Under the pieces are notes generated by a model. It made no database searches, was not told the origin of the DNA, and saw only the letters and a list, made by a program, of their open reading frames with translations. A stretch of DNA of 14,034 nt, from NCBI GenBank assembly GCA_035763625.1, contig DASUAS010000343.1, forward strand, positions 1 to 14,034, written 5' to 3'. This DNA comes from DASUAS01 sp035763625. Its GTDB lineage: Bacteria; Actinomycetota; Acidimicrobiia; IMCC26256; DASPTH01. Positions 1-6,041 of this stretch are shown here, one piece after another. Each line of letters begins with the position of its first letter. Position 1 is the stretch's first letter. The position numbers and the translations under genes were made by a program.

Positions 1-30
1 ACTGCGACCGTGTCAAGAGGAAGATCACGA

Positions 31-35
31 GGGAG
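31..35 (+). promoter_or_regulatory. Ribosome binding site deciding the TetR start
   Basis: GGGAG within a purine-rich run, 7 nt upstream of the ATG at 43. It favours that start over the in-frame GTG at 10, which has almost no sequence upstream in this window. Confidence 0.55.
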
Positions 36-42
36 ACGGGGG

Positions 43-702
43 ATGGCAGTCGAGGCGGAGGAGAGCGGCCGGTACCGCCAGAAGCGGCGCACCCGCGCCG
101 CCATCGTGGCGGCGACGTCCGAGCTCCTGCGTTCGGGGGTCACGCCCTCCGTCGGCGAGATCGCTGACGCCGCCGACGTGTCCCGGCGGACGGTCTACTC
201 GTACTTCCCGACGTTGGAGCAGCTGCTGCTCGACGCCACGCTGGGGTTGCTGTCCCAGACCGCGGTCGACGACGCCATCGACGCCGCCGACGCCGCCGAG
301 ACCGGCGACGCCGCCGAGACCGGCGACGCCGCGCGCAATCCTGAGGAACGGGTGGCGGCGATGATCCGCGCCTTCGCGTCGATCTCCGCCGACACCCTTC
401 CGCTCGGACGATCGCTGATCCGGCTCACCGTCGACGCCGCGCGCGACGATCCGTCGTCACCGAAGCGCGGGTACCGCCGCGTCGGTTGGATCGAACGTGC
501 GCTCGAACCGCTGCGCGACCGCCTCGATCCCGACGAGTTCGAGCGACTGGTGTCGGCCCTGGCCATGGTGGTCGGCTGGGAAGCCGAGATCGTGCTGCAG
601 GACCTGCGCGGTCTCGATCCCGACGACGAGTTGGCGGTCACGCTGTGGTCTGCGAGGGCACTCGTCCGTGCCGCGCTCGAGGAGCACGACGCACGCCATT
701 GA
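43..702 (+). CDS. TetR/AcrR family transcriptional regulator
   Basis: A predicted cytoplasmic DNA-binding repressor of 219 residues, a usual TetR length. Seen: an N-terminal helix-turn-helix at about residues 14-60, with an R-T-R-A-A-I-V-A-A opening helix and the S-R-R-T-V-Y-S-Y-F recognition-helix end typical of the family. The C-terminal ligand and dimer domain is too variable to name an effector. An ATG at 43 is chosen over an upstream in-frame GTG at 10 because GGGAG at 31-35 lies 7 nt before it, and the extra residues would be an Arg/Gly-rich tail. A duplicated 18-bp unit (289-324) encodes an Ala/Asp/Glu/Thr/Gly repeat in the linker between the two domains. It converges on the cupin gene with a 23-nt gap. 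TetR proteins often control a neighbour, but no operator palindrome was seen. Family call firm; target unknown. Confidence 0.9.
   Translation: MAVEAEESGRYRQKRRTRAAIVAATSELLRSGVTPSVGEIADAADVSRRTVYSYFPTLEQLLLDATLGLLSQTAVDDAIDAADAAETGDAAETGDAARNPEERVAAMIRAFASISADTLPLGRSLIRLTVDAARDDPSSPKRGYRRVGWIERALEPLRDRLDPDEFERLVSALAMVVGWEAEIVLQDLRGLDPDDELAVTLWSARALVRAALEEHDARH
289..324 (+). repeat. 18-bp tandem repeat inside the TetR gene
   Basis: Two perfect copies of an 18-bp unit (289-306 and 307-324), with a partial third copy starting at 325. The unit is a multiple of three and adds six residues per copy (D-A-A-E-T-G) to the linker after the DNA-binding domain, so the frame is kept. It may vary in copy number among relatives. 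Confidence 0.9.
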
Positions 703-725
703 TCGCCGCGCTCCTGAACGGTCGC

Positions 726-1262
726 TCAGGCGAGCTCGGCGTTGGCGGCGTCGAACGACGCCAGCACGCGGTCGACGTCGAACGCGCACTCCCGCGGCGG
801 TTCGCCGATCCACTGGCTTCGTGGCGTCGAGAAGAAGTCGCCGCCGTACACGTGGATCGCGCCCGCGTGCTCCGCCGTGGGGTTGTACACCGAGTGGACC
901 ACGTCGTCGCCGAGCAGGCACACGTCGGTGGGGCGGAGCGAGCGGGCGCCGGACTCGTCGAGGCCGGCGGCGCGGCGCCGGTAGAAGCGGTTGTCCTCGC
1001 CACCGGAGTACACGCCGATCGCCGCCCACATCCGGTGATCGTGGGGCTCGAGCAGCATCGCCGGCGCCCACACCACCTTCAGGACGGTCACCTCCGCCGA
1101 CACGTGCAGCGGCACGATCTCGGCTCGGGTCGGTGGGAGTGCCTCGGCGATCGCGCCGGGATCGGCGACGACACGCTCGAGCACGTCGCGGATCGCGAGC
1201 CGCGGTTGCGCGTCGGCGGCCGCCTCGCGACACGCCGCCACCAATTCGTCGACGTCGAACAT
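726..1262 (-). CDS. Cysteine-dioxygenase-like cupin (putative thiol dioxygenase)
   Basis: A 178-residue single-domain cupin resembling the cysteine / 3-mercaptopropionate dioxygenase superfamily, non-haem iron enzymes that oxidise a thiol to a sulfinate in the cytoplasm. Seen: E-P-H-D-H with His74 and His76, then Glu89 in the first cupin motif, and His123 in V-V-H-S-V as the likely third iron ligand. An H-V-Y motif (His137, Tyr139) matches the H-x-Y part of the Ser-His-Tyr second-shell triad of cysteine dioxygenase, but Ala135 stands where serine is expected. A glycine-rich turn occupies the region where mammalian enzymes carry the cross-link cysteine, as in bacterial members. The start is supported by AGGAGG at 1268-1273, 5 nt upstream. 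It lies downstream of the small membrane-protein gene on the same strand. Substrate cannot be told; another dioxygenase or isomerase cupin is possible. Confidence 0.7.
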   Translation of the reverse strand: MFDVDELVAACREAAADAQPRLAIRDVLERVVADPGAIAEALPPTRAEIVPLHVSAEVTVLKVVWAPAMLLEPHDHRMWAAIGVYSGGEDNRFYRRRAAGLDESGARSLRPTDVCLLGDDVVHSVYNPTAEHAGAIHVYGGDFFSTPRSQWIGEPPRECAFDVDRVLASFDAANAELA

Positions 1263-1319
1263 GGCGTCCTCCTCGACGGGTCTTCCGGGACGAACGGTAG
1301 CGCCCGCCAGGGAGGTGGA

Positions 1320-1646
1320 TCAGGCGGCGGCGCGGGTGTGCTGCTTGCGCCAGCGCGGGCGGCCGTGGCCGTTGTCCTCGCACACCAGCACGTTCCCGTG
1401 CTTGCTGCACCCGAGGTTGCCCGGCACCCGGCAGAACGACCCCGCGCGCACGACCGGAAGCGACGGCGCGACATCGGGTGTGTAGCGGGCTGCGAGGGCG
1501 GCGCGTCGGTGGGCGCGCGTGTGCTCATGCGACGCAGAGACCATGGCCATCCGGTGGGCCTTGTCGTGGCGGAGCATCACCATCAGCCACGCCACGAATG
1601 CACAGAGGCCGAGCGTGAACCCGGCGCCGAGGACTGAGACCTGCAT
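1320..1646 (-). CDS. Small single-pass membrane protein with Cys/His-containing tail (hypothetical)
   Basis: No named family recognised. The 108-residue product opens with a hydrophobic stretch at about residues 5-26, likely a signal anchor. A basic, His-rich stretch follows, then a tail with three cysteines and several histidines (F-C-R-V-P-G, L-G-C-S-K-H-G, L-V-C-E-D) ending in a basic P-R-W-R-K-Q segment. The Cys/His spacing could bind a metal, which is inference. An ATG at 1646 is preferred over longer readings because upstream residues look non-coding. GGAGG is present but only 1 nt from the ATG, so initiation is odd. It sits 57 nt before the cupin gene on the same strand and is divergent from the DksA-like gene, separated by about 30-54 nt depending on the start of the latter. 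Confidence 0.55.
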   Translation of the reverse strand: MQVSVLGAGFTLGLCAFVAWLMVMLRHDKAHRMAMVSASHEHTRAHRRAALAARYTPDVAPSLPVVRAGSFCRVPGNLGCSKHGNVLVCEDNGHGRPRWRKQHTRAAA

Positions 1647-1687
1647 GCCTCCACATCGGCGCGAACGGTCCCGGCATTGAGCATCGC

Positions 1688-1693
1688 TAGCGT
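1688..1693 (+). promoter_or_regulatory. Candidate -10 box TAGCGT, leaderless start of the DksA-like gene
   Basis: TAGCGT fits the actinobacterial TANNNT -10 pattern and lies 7 nt before an in-frame GTG at 1701. That is the spacing expected if transcription begins at the start codon. No clear -35 element was seen. Confidence 0.4.
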
Positions 1694-1700
1694 GGTGGCG

Positions 1701-2066
1701 GTGGGAACCGACGTCCGCGTGGCCGTCGAACGTGAGCGCGATGCCGCTCGCCGGCGTCTCGCCGAGCTCGACCGGTCGTTCGCCGACATCGCGGCGTCGG
1801 TCGACACCGCCAACACCGACGACGAGCACGACCCCGAGGGCGCCACGCTCGCGTTCGAGCGGGCACAGGTCGTGAGCCTCATCGAGGACGTGCGCGACCG
1901 GCTCGGCGCGCTCGATGCCGCCGCGTCCCGCCTCGACGCGGGGACCTACGGGGTCTGTGAGCGCTGTGGCCGCGCGATCGGTGACGCGCGCCTCGCAGCG
2001 CGGCCCGATGCCAGCCGCTGCGTCGACTGCGCCACCGTTGACGCGCGCCGAGCCCGGTCGCGCTGA
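1701..2066 (+). CDS. DksA/TraR-type C4 zinc-finger protein
   Basis: A small protein of about 121 residues with an N-terminal charged, probably coiled-coil region and a C-terminal zinc finger. Seen: a G-A-T-L-A-F-E-R-A-Q helix followed by Y-G-V-C-E-R-C-G and, about 20 residues later, S-R-C-V-D-C, giving the C-x2-C...C-x2-C pattern of the DksA/TraR family. Members can act on RNA polymerase through its secondary channel, but many short actinobacterial ones are uncharacterised. The open frame extends to a TTG at 1677, with other in-frame GTGs at 1692 and 1695. GTG 1701 is preferred for its spacing from TAGCGT and is uncertain. Its stop overlaps the next ATG by one base (TGATG), so it is probably translationally coupled to the polymerase gene. 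Confidence 0.8.
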   Translation: MGTDVRVAVERERDAARRRLAELDRSFADIAASVDTANTDDEHDPEGATLAFERAQVVSLIEDVRDRLGALDAAASRLDAGTYGVCERCGRAIGDARLAARPDASRCVDCATVDARRARSR

Positions 2067-3022
2067 TGGCCACCAAGGCGGACGAGTCGCGCGACGGGGT
2101 CAAGCTCACCAACCTCGACGCCGTGCTGTTCTCCGACGCCGGCGCGACCAAGCGGGAGCTGATCGACTACCTCGACGCGGTGCGCGATCGCATCATTCCG
2201 GTGCTCGCCGATCGTCCGTTGTCGGTGATCCGGGTCATGCGCGGGCAGGACTCGTTCATGCAGAAGAACGTGCCCAAGCACACGCCCGAATGGGTGGAGA
2301 CGGTCACCTGGTGGGCGGAGACCTCGAAGCGCGACGTGCGGTACGCGCTGTGCAACGACCGTCGCACGCTGTTGTGGTTCGCCAACCAGCGCGCGGTCGA
2401 GTACCACCCCGCATTGGTCACCGTCGACCGGCCCGATCGCATCACGCACCTGGTCCTCGATCTCGACCCACCCGAAGGCGACGGCTTCGCCCGTGCGGTC
2501 GAGGTCGCGCACCTCGTGCGCCAGGCGCTGGCCGACGTCGGACTCCGCGGCGCACTCAAGACCAGCGGCGCCAAGGGCGTGCACATCTTCGTGCCGGTCG
2601 ACGATGCCGCGCCGCCCGACGACTCGGCGGCAGCAGTGCGCGCCATCGCGGCGCGCACCGAACGCCTCGACCCGTCGATCGCGACCACGGCGTTCATCAA
2701 GGAGGACCGCGACGGCAAGGTGTTCGTCGACGCGACGCGGGTCGGCGGCGCGACCGTGGTCGCCACCTACAGCCCGCGCGTGCGTCCGGGTGTGCCGGTG
2801 TCGTTCCCGCTCGCATGGGACGACCTCGACGACGTGACGCCGACCGACTTCACCATCCACACCGCCCTCGACGCACTCGGGGACCGTGACCCGTGGGCCG
2901 AGCACATGCCGGCGACACAGCACCTCTCCGACGAGCTGATCGCGGAAGGCCACGAGATCCCGGTGGCCCGCGTGCAGGCGATGCACGAGGGCAAGCGCCG
3001 CAAGCGCGCTCGACGCGCCTGA
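2066..3022 (+). CDS. Stand-alone LigD-type DNA primase-polymerase (NHEJ polymerase domain)
   Basis: A 318-residue protein covering only the polymerase domain of bacterial LigD, an archaeo-eukaryotic primase-type enzyme that fills gaps with ribo- or deoxyribonucleotides during non-homologous end joining. Seen: F-M-Q-K-N-V-P-K-H (64-72), the D-L-D-P-P metal motif (Asp132, Asp134), S-G-A-K-G-V-H (167-173) for nucleotide binding, and V-F-V-D (third acidic residue Asp222). A Y-S-P-R...P-V-S-F-P-L-A-W block follows, and a strongly basic Lys/Arg tail ends the protein. The family usually reads S-Q-N or N-R-N after the third Asp; here it is A-T-R. No ligase, nuclease or Ku gene lies in the window, so partners must be elsewhere. 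A start overlapping the DksA-like stop, with no clear Shine-Dalgarno, implies coupling. Domain call firm; repair role inferred. Confidence 0.92.
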   Translation: MATKADESRDGVKLTNLDAVLFSDAGATKRELIDYLDAVRDRIIPVLADRPLSVIRVMRGQDSFMQKNVPKHTPEWVETVTWWAETSKRDVRYALCNDRRTLLWFANQRAVEYHPALVTVDRPDRITHLVLDLDPPEGDGFARAVEVAHLVRQALADVGLRGALKTSGAKGVHIFVPVDDAAPPDDSAAAVRAIAARTERLDPSIATTAFIKEDRDGKVFVDATRVGGATVVATYSPRVRPGVPVSFPLAWDDLDDVTPTDFTIHTALDALGDRDPWAEHMPATQHLSDELIAEGHEIPVARVQAMHEGKRRKRARRA

Positions 3023-3449
3023 CCCATCGAACGGAGCATCGCCCCTCGATGCCGCGCACCGTCATGGTGGACCTCTCCGAGCCCATCGCCCGCATCCTCC
3101 TTGGTTCGATCGACACCGCTTCCACCTGGGTGGCGCCGACGATCCCGGCCTCACGTCGGCGCGCGATCTCGTGCGCGACGGTGCTGCCCCCGCGTTGGCC
3201 GACTACCAGCGCTTCAGTGACGAGATCATCCGGCATCGCCTTCCAGGTGTCGATGAACGACTCCGACGCGCCGGCAGTGCGTCGGCGACTTCTCGGTCGT
3301 CGACCACCTGGCCATGGCGGCACGTCCCCTCGCCGACGCGCGCGCGGACTTCGGGGTGCCTCCGGTGGCCCACGACCGGTAGCGGGTTCCCCGCGGCCAC
3401 GATCCGGGTAGCAGCGCGGGGCTCGATGCCGATCGAGGAGGCGGAACCC
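3023..3449. pseudogene. 427-nt gap; possible frameshifted gene remnant, strand uncertain
   Basis: No intact gene is visible between the polymerase and ABM genes, yet the DNA does not look like plain spacer. On the plus strand the frame from about 3100 to 3275 reads plausibly (A-L-A-D-Y-Q-R-F-S-D-E-I-I-R), then a different frame from 3284 to a TAG at 3379-3381 reads G-D-F-S-V-V-D-H-L-A-M-A-A-R. On the minus strand the mirror frames are also plausible (E-S-F-I-D-T-W-K-A-M and G-Q-R-G-G-S-T-V-A-H). The periodic third-base G/C signal changes register near 3265-3285 on either reading, as one indel would cause. No start codon fits the plus-strand first half. Family not recognised. It may equally be shadow signal of high-G+C DNA. 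Confidence 0.3.
3436..3441 (+). promoter_or_regulatory. Ribosome binding site deciding the ABM gene start
   Basis: AGGAGG, 8 nt before the ATG at 3450. It shows that the ABM protein starts there and not at the GTG 3171 that opens the longer reading frame. Confidence 0.75.
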
Positions 3450-3761
3450 ATGATCACGCACGCCCTCTACGCGCCCTTGGAGGCGAAGCCCGACCAGGCC
3501 GCGGCGCTCGAGACCTTCCTGCGAGACGCGCAGACCCTCGCCGAGCAGGAGCCGGGCACCGCGGCGTGGTTTGCGCTCCGCACGGGGCCCACGTCGTTCG
3601 CCATCTTCGACGTGTTCCCCGACGAGGAGAGCCGTCAGGCGCACCTCAACGGCGAGATCGCCAAGGCGCTGATGGCGAACGCCGACACGCTGCTGGCGAA
3701 GCCGCCGCAGATCCACCAGCTCGACGTCATCGCCAGCACGCTCGAGGCGCGGCCCCAGTAG
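3450..3761 (+). CDS. ABM-domain protein (antibiotic biosynthesis monooxygenase-like)
   Basis: A 103-residue single alpha/beta-barrel protein of the dimeric ABM superfamily. Seen: an opening beta-strand followed by A-K-P-D-Q-A-A-A-L-E-T-F-L, the E-P-G-T-A-A-W-F-A-L segment, F-A-I-F-D-V-F-P-D-E-E-S-R-Q-A-H, and a final helix plus strand, the order usual for this fold. Members include quinol monooxygenases, haem-degrading enzymes and many proteins of unknown role, so the reaction cannot be assigned. The length is typical. The open frame extends upstream to 3171, but a strong AGGAGG at 3436-3441 and the loss of fold similarity upstream set the start at 3450. The SDR gene follows after 34 nt on the same strand and may be cotranscribed, though it has its own promoter-like box. 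Confidence 0.8.
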   Translation: MITHALYAPLEAKPDQAAALETFLRDAQTLAEQEPGTAAWFALRTGPTSFAIFDVFPDEESRQAHLNGEIAKALMANADTLLAKPPQIHQLDVIASTLEARPQ

Positions 3762-3782
3762 CGGGGACCCGCCGCCCTCCGC

Positions 3783-3788
3783 GAGGAT
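3783..3788 (+). promoter_or_regulatory. Weak candidate -10 box GAGGAT before the SDR start
   Basis: GAGGAT keeps the A at position 2 and T at position 6 of the actinobacterial -10 pattern and lies 7 nt before ATG 3796. It could instead act partly as a purine-rich ribosome site, so this is weak. Confidence 0.25.
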
Positions 3789-3795
3789 GCGCCGC

Positions 3796-4608
3796 ATGAG
3801 CGACGCACCCGCATCCCCGTTCTCGCCCGATCTCTTCGCCGGCCAGGTGGTGTTCGTCACCGGCGGCGCCACCGGCATCGGCAAGGAGATCTGCCGGCGC
3901 TTCGGTCACCACGGTGCCCGCATCGCCATCGCCAGCCGCAAGCAGGAGGCGCTCGAGGCGGCGCAGGCCGAGCTCGAGGCCGAGGGCATCGAGGTGTGGT
4001 TCGACACCTGCGACGTGCGTGACGCGGGCGCGGTGCAGCGCGTCGTCGACGGTCTGATCGCGCACTACGGACAGCTCGACGTGGTGGTGAACAACGCGGC
4101 CGGGAACTTCCCCGCGATGATGACGTCGATCTCGCCCAACGGGTTCAAGGCGGTGGTCGACATCGACCTGCTCGGCACCTACAACGTCTCCAAGGCGACG
4201 TTCGACGCCTGGTTGCGCGAGCACGGCGGCAACATCGTGAACATCACCGCGCCGTTCGAGATGAAGGGCGCGGCGATGCAGGCCCACGTGGCGGCGGCGA
4301 AGGCGGGAGTGGACTCGTTCACGCGCACCGCCGCGGTCGAATGGGGTCCCTACGGCATCCGCGTGAACGGTGTCGCGCCGGGCGCGATCGCCGACACCGA
4401 GGGCGTGCGTCGATTCGCGGAGGCGGTGCCGCGCAGCGAGGGCCGCAACGCCAACAACCCGGTGGGCATGGTCGGCCACGGCGCTGACATCGCCCACATG
4501 GTCATGTACTTCTGCAGCCCGGCGGGCCGCTTCGTCTCCGGTCAGGTGATCGCGGTCGACGGCGGGTCGAGCGTCGACCAGCTCAAGCTCAAGCTCGAAC
4601 CCACTTGA
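3796..4608 (+). CDS. SDR family oxidoreductase, 2,4-dienoyl-CoA reductase-like
   Basis: A 270-residue classical-fold short-chain dehydrogenase. Seen: the T-G-G-A-T-G-I-G nucleotide loop (22-29), a following strand ending A-S-R-K that suggests NADP(H), N-N-A-A-G-N-F (99-105), and V-A-A-A-K-A-G-V-D-S with Lys169. The usual active-site Tyr four residues before the Lys is replaced by Val165, with His164 beside it. This departure, with N-N-A-A-G-N-F and V-E-W-G-P-Y-G-I-R-V-N, is characteristic of the dienoyl-CoA reductase (DECR) branch, which reduces conjugated dienoyl-CoA during breakdown of unsaturated fatty acids. An upstream in-frame ATG at 3787 exists; 3796 is preferred because the extra residues (M-R-R) add nothing and the -10-like spacing fits. 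The stop overlaps the next gene's ATG by one base, implying coupling. Substrate inferred. Confidence 0.85.
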   Translation: MSDAPASPFSPDLFAGQVVFVTGGATGIGKEICRRFGHHGARIAIASRKQEALEAAQAELEAEGIEVWFDTCDVRDAGAVQRVVDGLIAHYGQLDVVVNNAAGNFPAMMTSISPNGFKAVVDIDLLGTYNVSKATFDAWLREHGGNIVNITAPFEMKGAAMQAHVAAAKAGVDSFTRTAAVEWGPYGIRVNGVAPGAIADTEGVRRFAEAVPRSEGRNANNPVGMVGHGADIAHMVMYFCSPAGRFVSGQVIAVDGGSSVDQLKLKLEPT

Positions 4609-5213
4609 TGCGGAAGGGCCGCATCGAGGCGTTCAGCGACGGCGTGTTCGCGATCGCGATCACGCTGCTCGTGCTGACCATCCCCGAGCCCCGCAACTAC
4701 CACCACCTCACCAACGCGCTCACCGACCAGTGGCCCGCGTACGCGGCGTACGTCGTGAGCTTCGCCGTCATCGGCATCATGTGGTTGAACCATCACACCG
4801 TGTTCGACCACTTCCAGCGCATCGACCGCAACCTCGTGTACCTCAACCTCGCGCTGCTCGCCACCGTCGTGCTCCTCCCGTATCCGACCCAGGTGTTCGG
4901 CGAGGCCCTGCGGCGCGGCGAGGGTGAGCGCGTCGCCGCCGTCTTCTACAGCATCGTGATGACCGCCAACGCGGTCGCATGGGCGGGGCTGTGGCTGTAC
5001 GGGTCGTCGCAGCGCCGGCTCCTCGGTGACGACTTCCCCGAGGAGCAACGGAGGACGGCCACCGCGTTGTTCACGTTCGGGACGTTCATCTACCTCGCCA
5101 CGATCGTGGTCGGGCTCCTCAACGCCTACGTGTGCCTCGCGGTCCACGGCGCGCTGGCCGTGTACTACGCGCTCGACCCGTTGTCCCGCTGGGTGTCACG
5201 CCTCACCGAGTGA
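4608..5213 (+). CDS. TMEM175-family (DUF1211) potassium channel-like membrane protein
   Basis: A 201-residue integral membrane protein with about six hydrophobic helices. Seen: the signature first helix R-I-E-A-F-S-D-G-V-F-A-I-A-I-T, with the F-S-D triplet at residues 9-11, followed by a conserved-looking W-L-N-H-H segment between helices. Length and topology match bacterial TMEM175 proteins, which form tetrameric potassium-permeable channels in the cytoplasmic membrane. The ATG at 4608 shares one base with the SDR stop (TGATG); a TTG directly upstream at 4605 is also in frame but less likely. There is no clear Shine-Dalgarno, so translation probably relies on coupling. Its end overlaps the end of the converging LLM gene by 11 bp. 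A channel coupled to a fatty-acid-type reductase has no obvious logic. Confidence 0.88.
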   Translation: MRKGRIEAFSDGVFAIAITLLVLTIPEPRNYHHLTNALTDQWPAYAAYVVSFAVIGIMWLNHHTVFDHFQRIDRNLVYLNLALLATVVLLPYPTQVFGEALRRGEGERVAAVFYSIVMTANAVAWAGLWLYGSSQRRLLGDDFPEEQRRTATALFTFGTFIYLATIVVGLLNAYVCLAVHGALAVYYALDPLSRWVSRLTE

Positions 5214-6024
5214 GGTGACGGCGCGCGAACTCCTCGATCTGCTCCCGCCCGCCGGCGGGCCAGCCGCACACCAGGTACTCGAACCCGGCACCGTCCCACC
5301 GCTCCACGCGGCGGGCGATGGTGTCGGCGTCGTCTTCGAGCGAGAGCGACGCGGCCCGGGTGATCTCCGACGGGTCGCGCCCGGCGGACTCGGCCATCGT
5401 GCTGAGCTTCGCCGACTTCTCCGAGAGCTCGCGGACACCCCCGAAGCAGTGCCACACGTCGGCGTAGCGTGCCGCGATCGGCATCATGCGCCGTTCGCCG
5501 GACGCACCGATCCAGATCGGCGGGTGCGGCTGCTGCACCGGCTTGGGGTTCAGCGTCGCGTGGTCGACGGAGAAGTGCCGGCCCTCGAAGGTGAAGTCGT
5601 CGGTGGTGAGCAGGCCGCGCACGATCTGCACCGCCTCCTCGAACCCGTCGATGCGGTCCTTGAGGTCGGGGAAGGGGATGCCGAGCTGGCGGTGCTCGTC
5701 GGCGAACCACGCCGCGCCGTAGGCGAGCTCGAAGCGACCGTTCGACGCGTGGTCGATGGTGATGGCCTCGGCCGCGAACACCGCCGGATGGCGATAGGTC
5801 ATGCCGGTCACGAGCAGTCCGAGGCGGACGTGCTCGGTGATGCCGCTCAGCGCGGCGAGCGTCGTGTTGCCCTCGAAGCACTCACCCGGGCCTTCGCCGT
5901 ACATCGGCTGGAAGTGGTCGAAGCCCCAGACGCCGTCGAACCCGAGGGCGTCGGCGAAGCGCGCGCGCGACGTCACCTCCGACCAGGGGACGCGTTGCTG
6001 GGCGATGTCGAGTCCGAACCGCAT
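5203..6024 (-). CDS. LLM-class (luciferase-like) F420-dependent oxidoreductase
   Basis: A 273-residue TIM-barrel flavin or deazaflavin oxidoreductase of the bacterial luciferase family. Seen: M-R-F-G-L-D at the first strand, F-A-D-A-L-G-F-D-G-V-W-G-F-D-H-F, an L-G-L-L-V-T-G-M-T-Y-R-H-P-A block, G-R-F-E-L-A-Y-G-A-A-W-F-A-D-E-H, then P-P-I-W-I-G-A-S-G-E-R-R. These fit the actinobacterial F420-dependent subgroup, which uses reduced F420 for hydride transfer. Substrate is not predictable. An ATG at 6024 is chosen because similarity begins there; the frame stays open to 6321 without protein-like sequence. A G-rich run precedes the ATG but no clear Shine-Dalgarno. It lies 17 nt downstream of the frameshifted membrane-protein gene on the same strand, and its end overlaps the end of the TMEM175 gene. 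Confidence 0.88.
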   Translation of the reverse strand: MRFGLDIAQQRVPWSEVTSRARFADALGFDGVWGFDHFQPMYGEGPGECFEGNTTLAALSGITEHVRLGLLVTGMTYRHPAVFAAEAITIDHASNGRFELAYGAAWFADEHRQLGIPFPDLKDRIDGFEEAVQIVRGLLTTDDFTFEGRHFSVDHATLNPKPVQQPHPPIWIGASGERRMMPIAARYADVWHCFGGVRELSEKSAKLSTMAESAGRDPSEITRAASLSLEDDADTIARRVERWDGAGFEYLVCGWPAGGREQIEEFARRHLTR

Positions 6025-6041
6025 CCCCCGAGGTCTACCAC

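Noticed and set aside
10..42. GTG at 10 as the TetR start
   Set aside because: It adds an Arg/Gly-rich tail not typical of TetR proteins, while ATG 43 has a well-placed GGGAG.
457..1410. Long minus-strand open frame across the TetR end and cupin
   Set aside because: The product is dominated by Arg and Gly with no family motif; it is an antisense or out-of-frame shadow common in high-G+C DNA.
1946..2986. Long minus-strand open frame antisense to the polymerase gene
   Set aside because: The plus strand carries clear LigD polymerase motifs; the antisense product is Arg/Val/His-rich without motifs.
3050..3280. Resemblance of the minus reading (G-Q-R-G-G-S-T-V-A-H-E-I-A-R) to the phospho-histidine swivelling domain of PEP-utilising enzymes
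   Set aside because: The spacing around the histidine and the missing proline do not fit the family well, and the strand itself is uncertain.
5195..5230. Terminator between the converging TMEM175 and LLM genes
   Set aside because: The genes overlap by 11 bp and no hairpin with a T-run is visible there.
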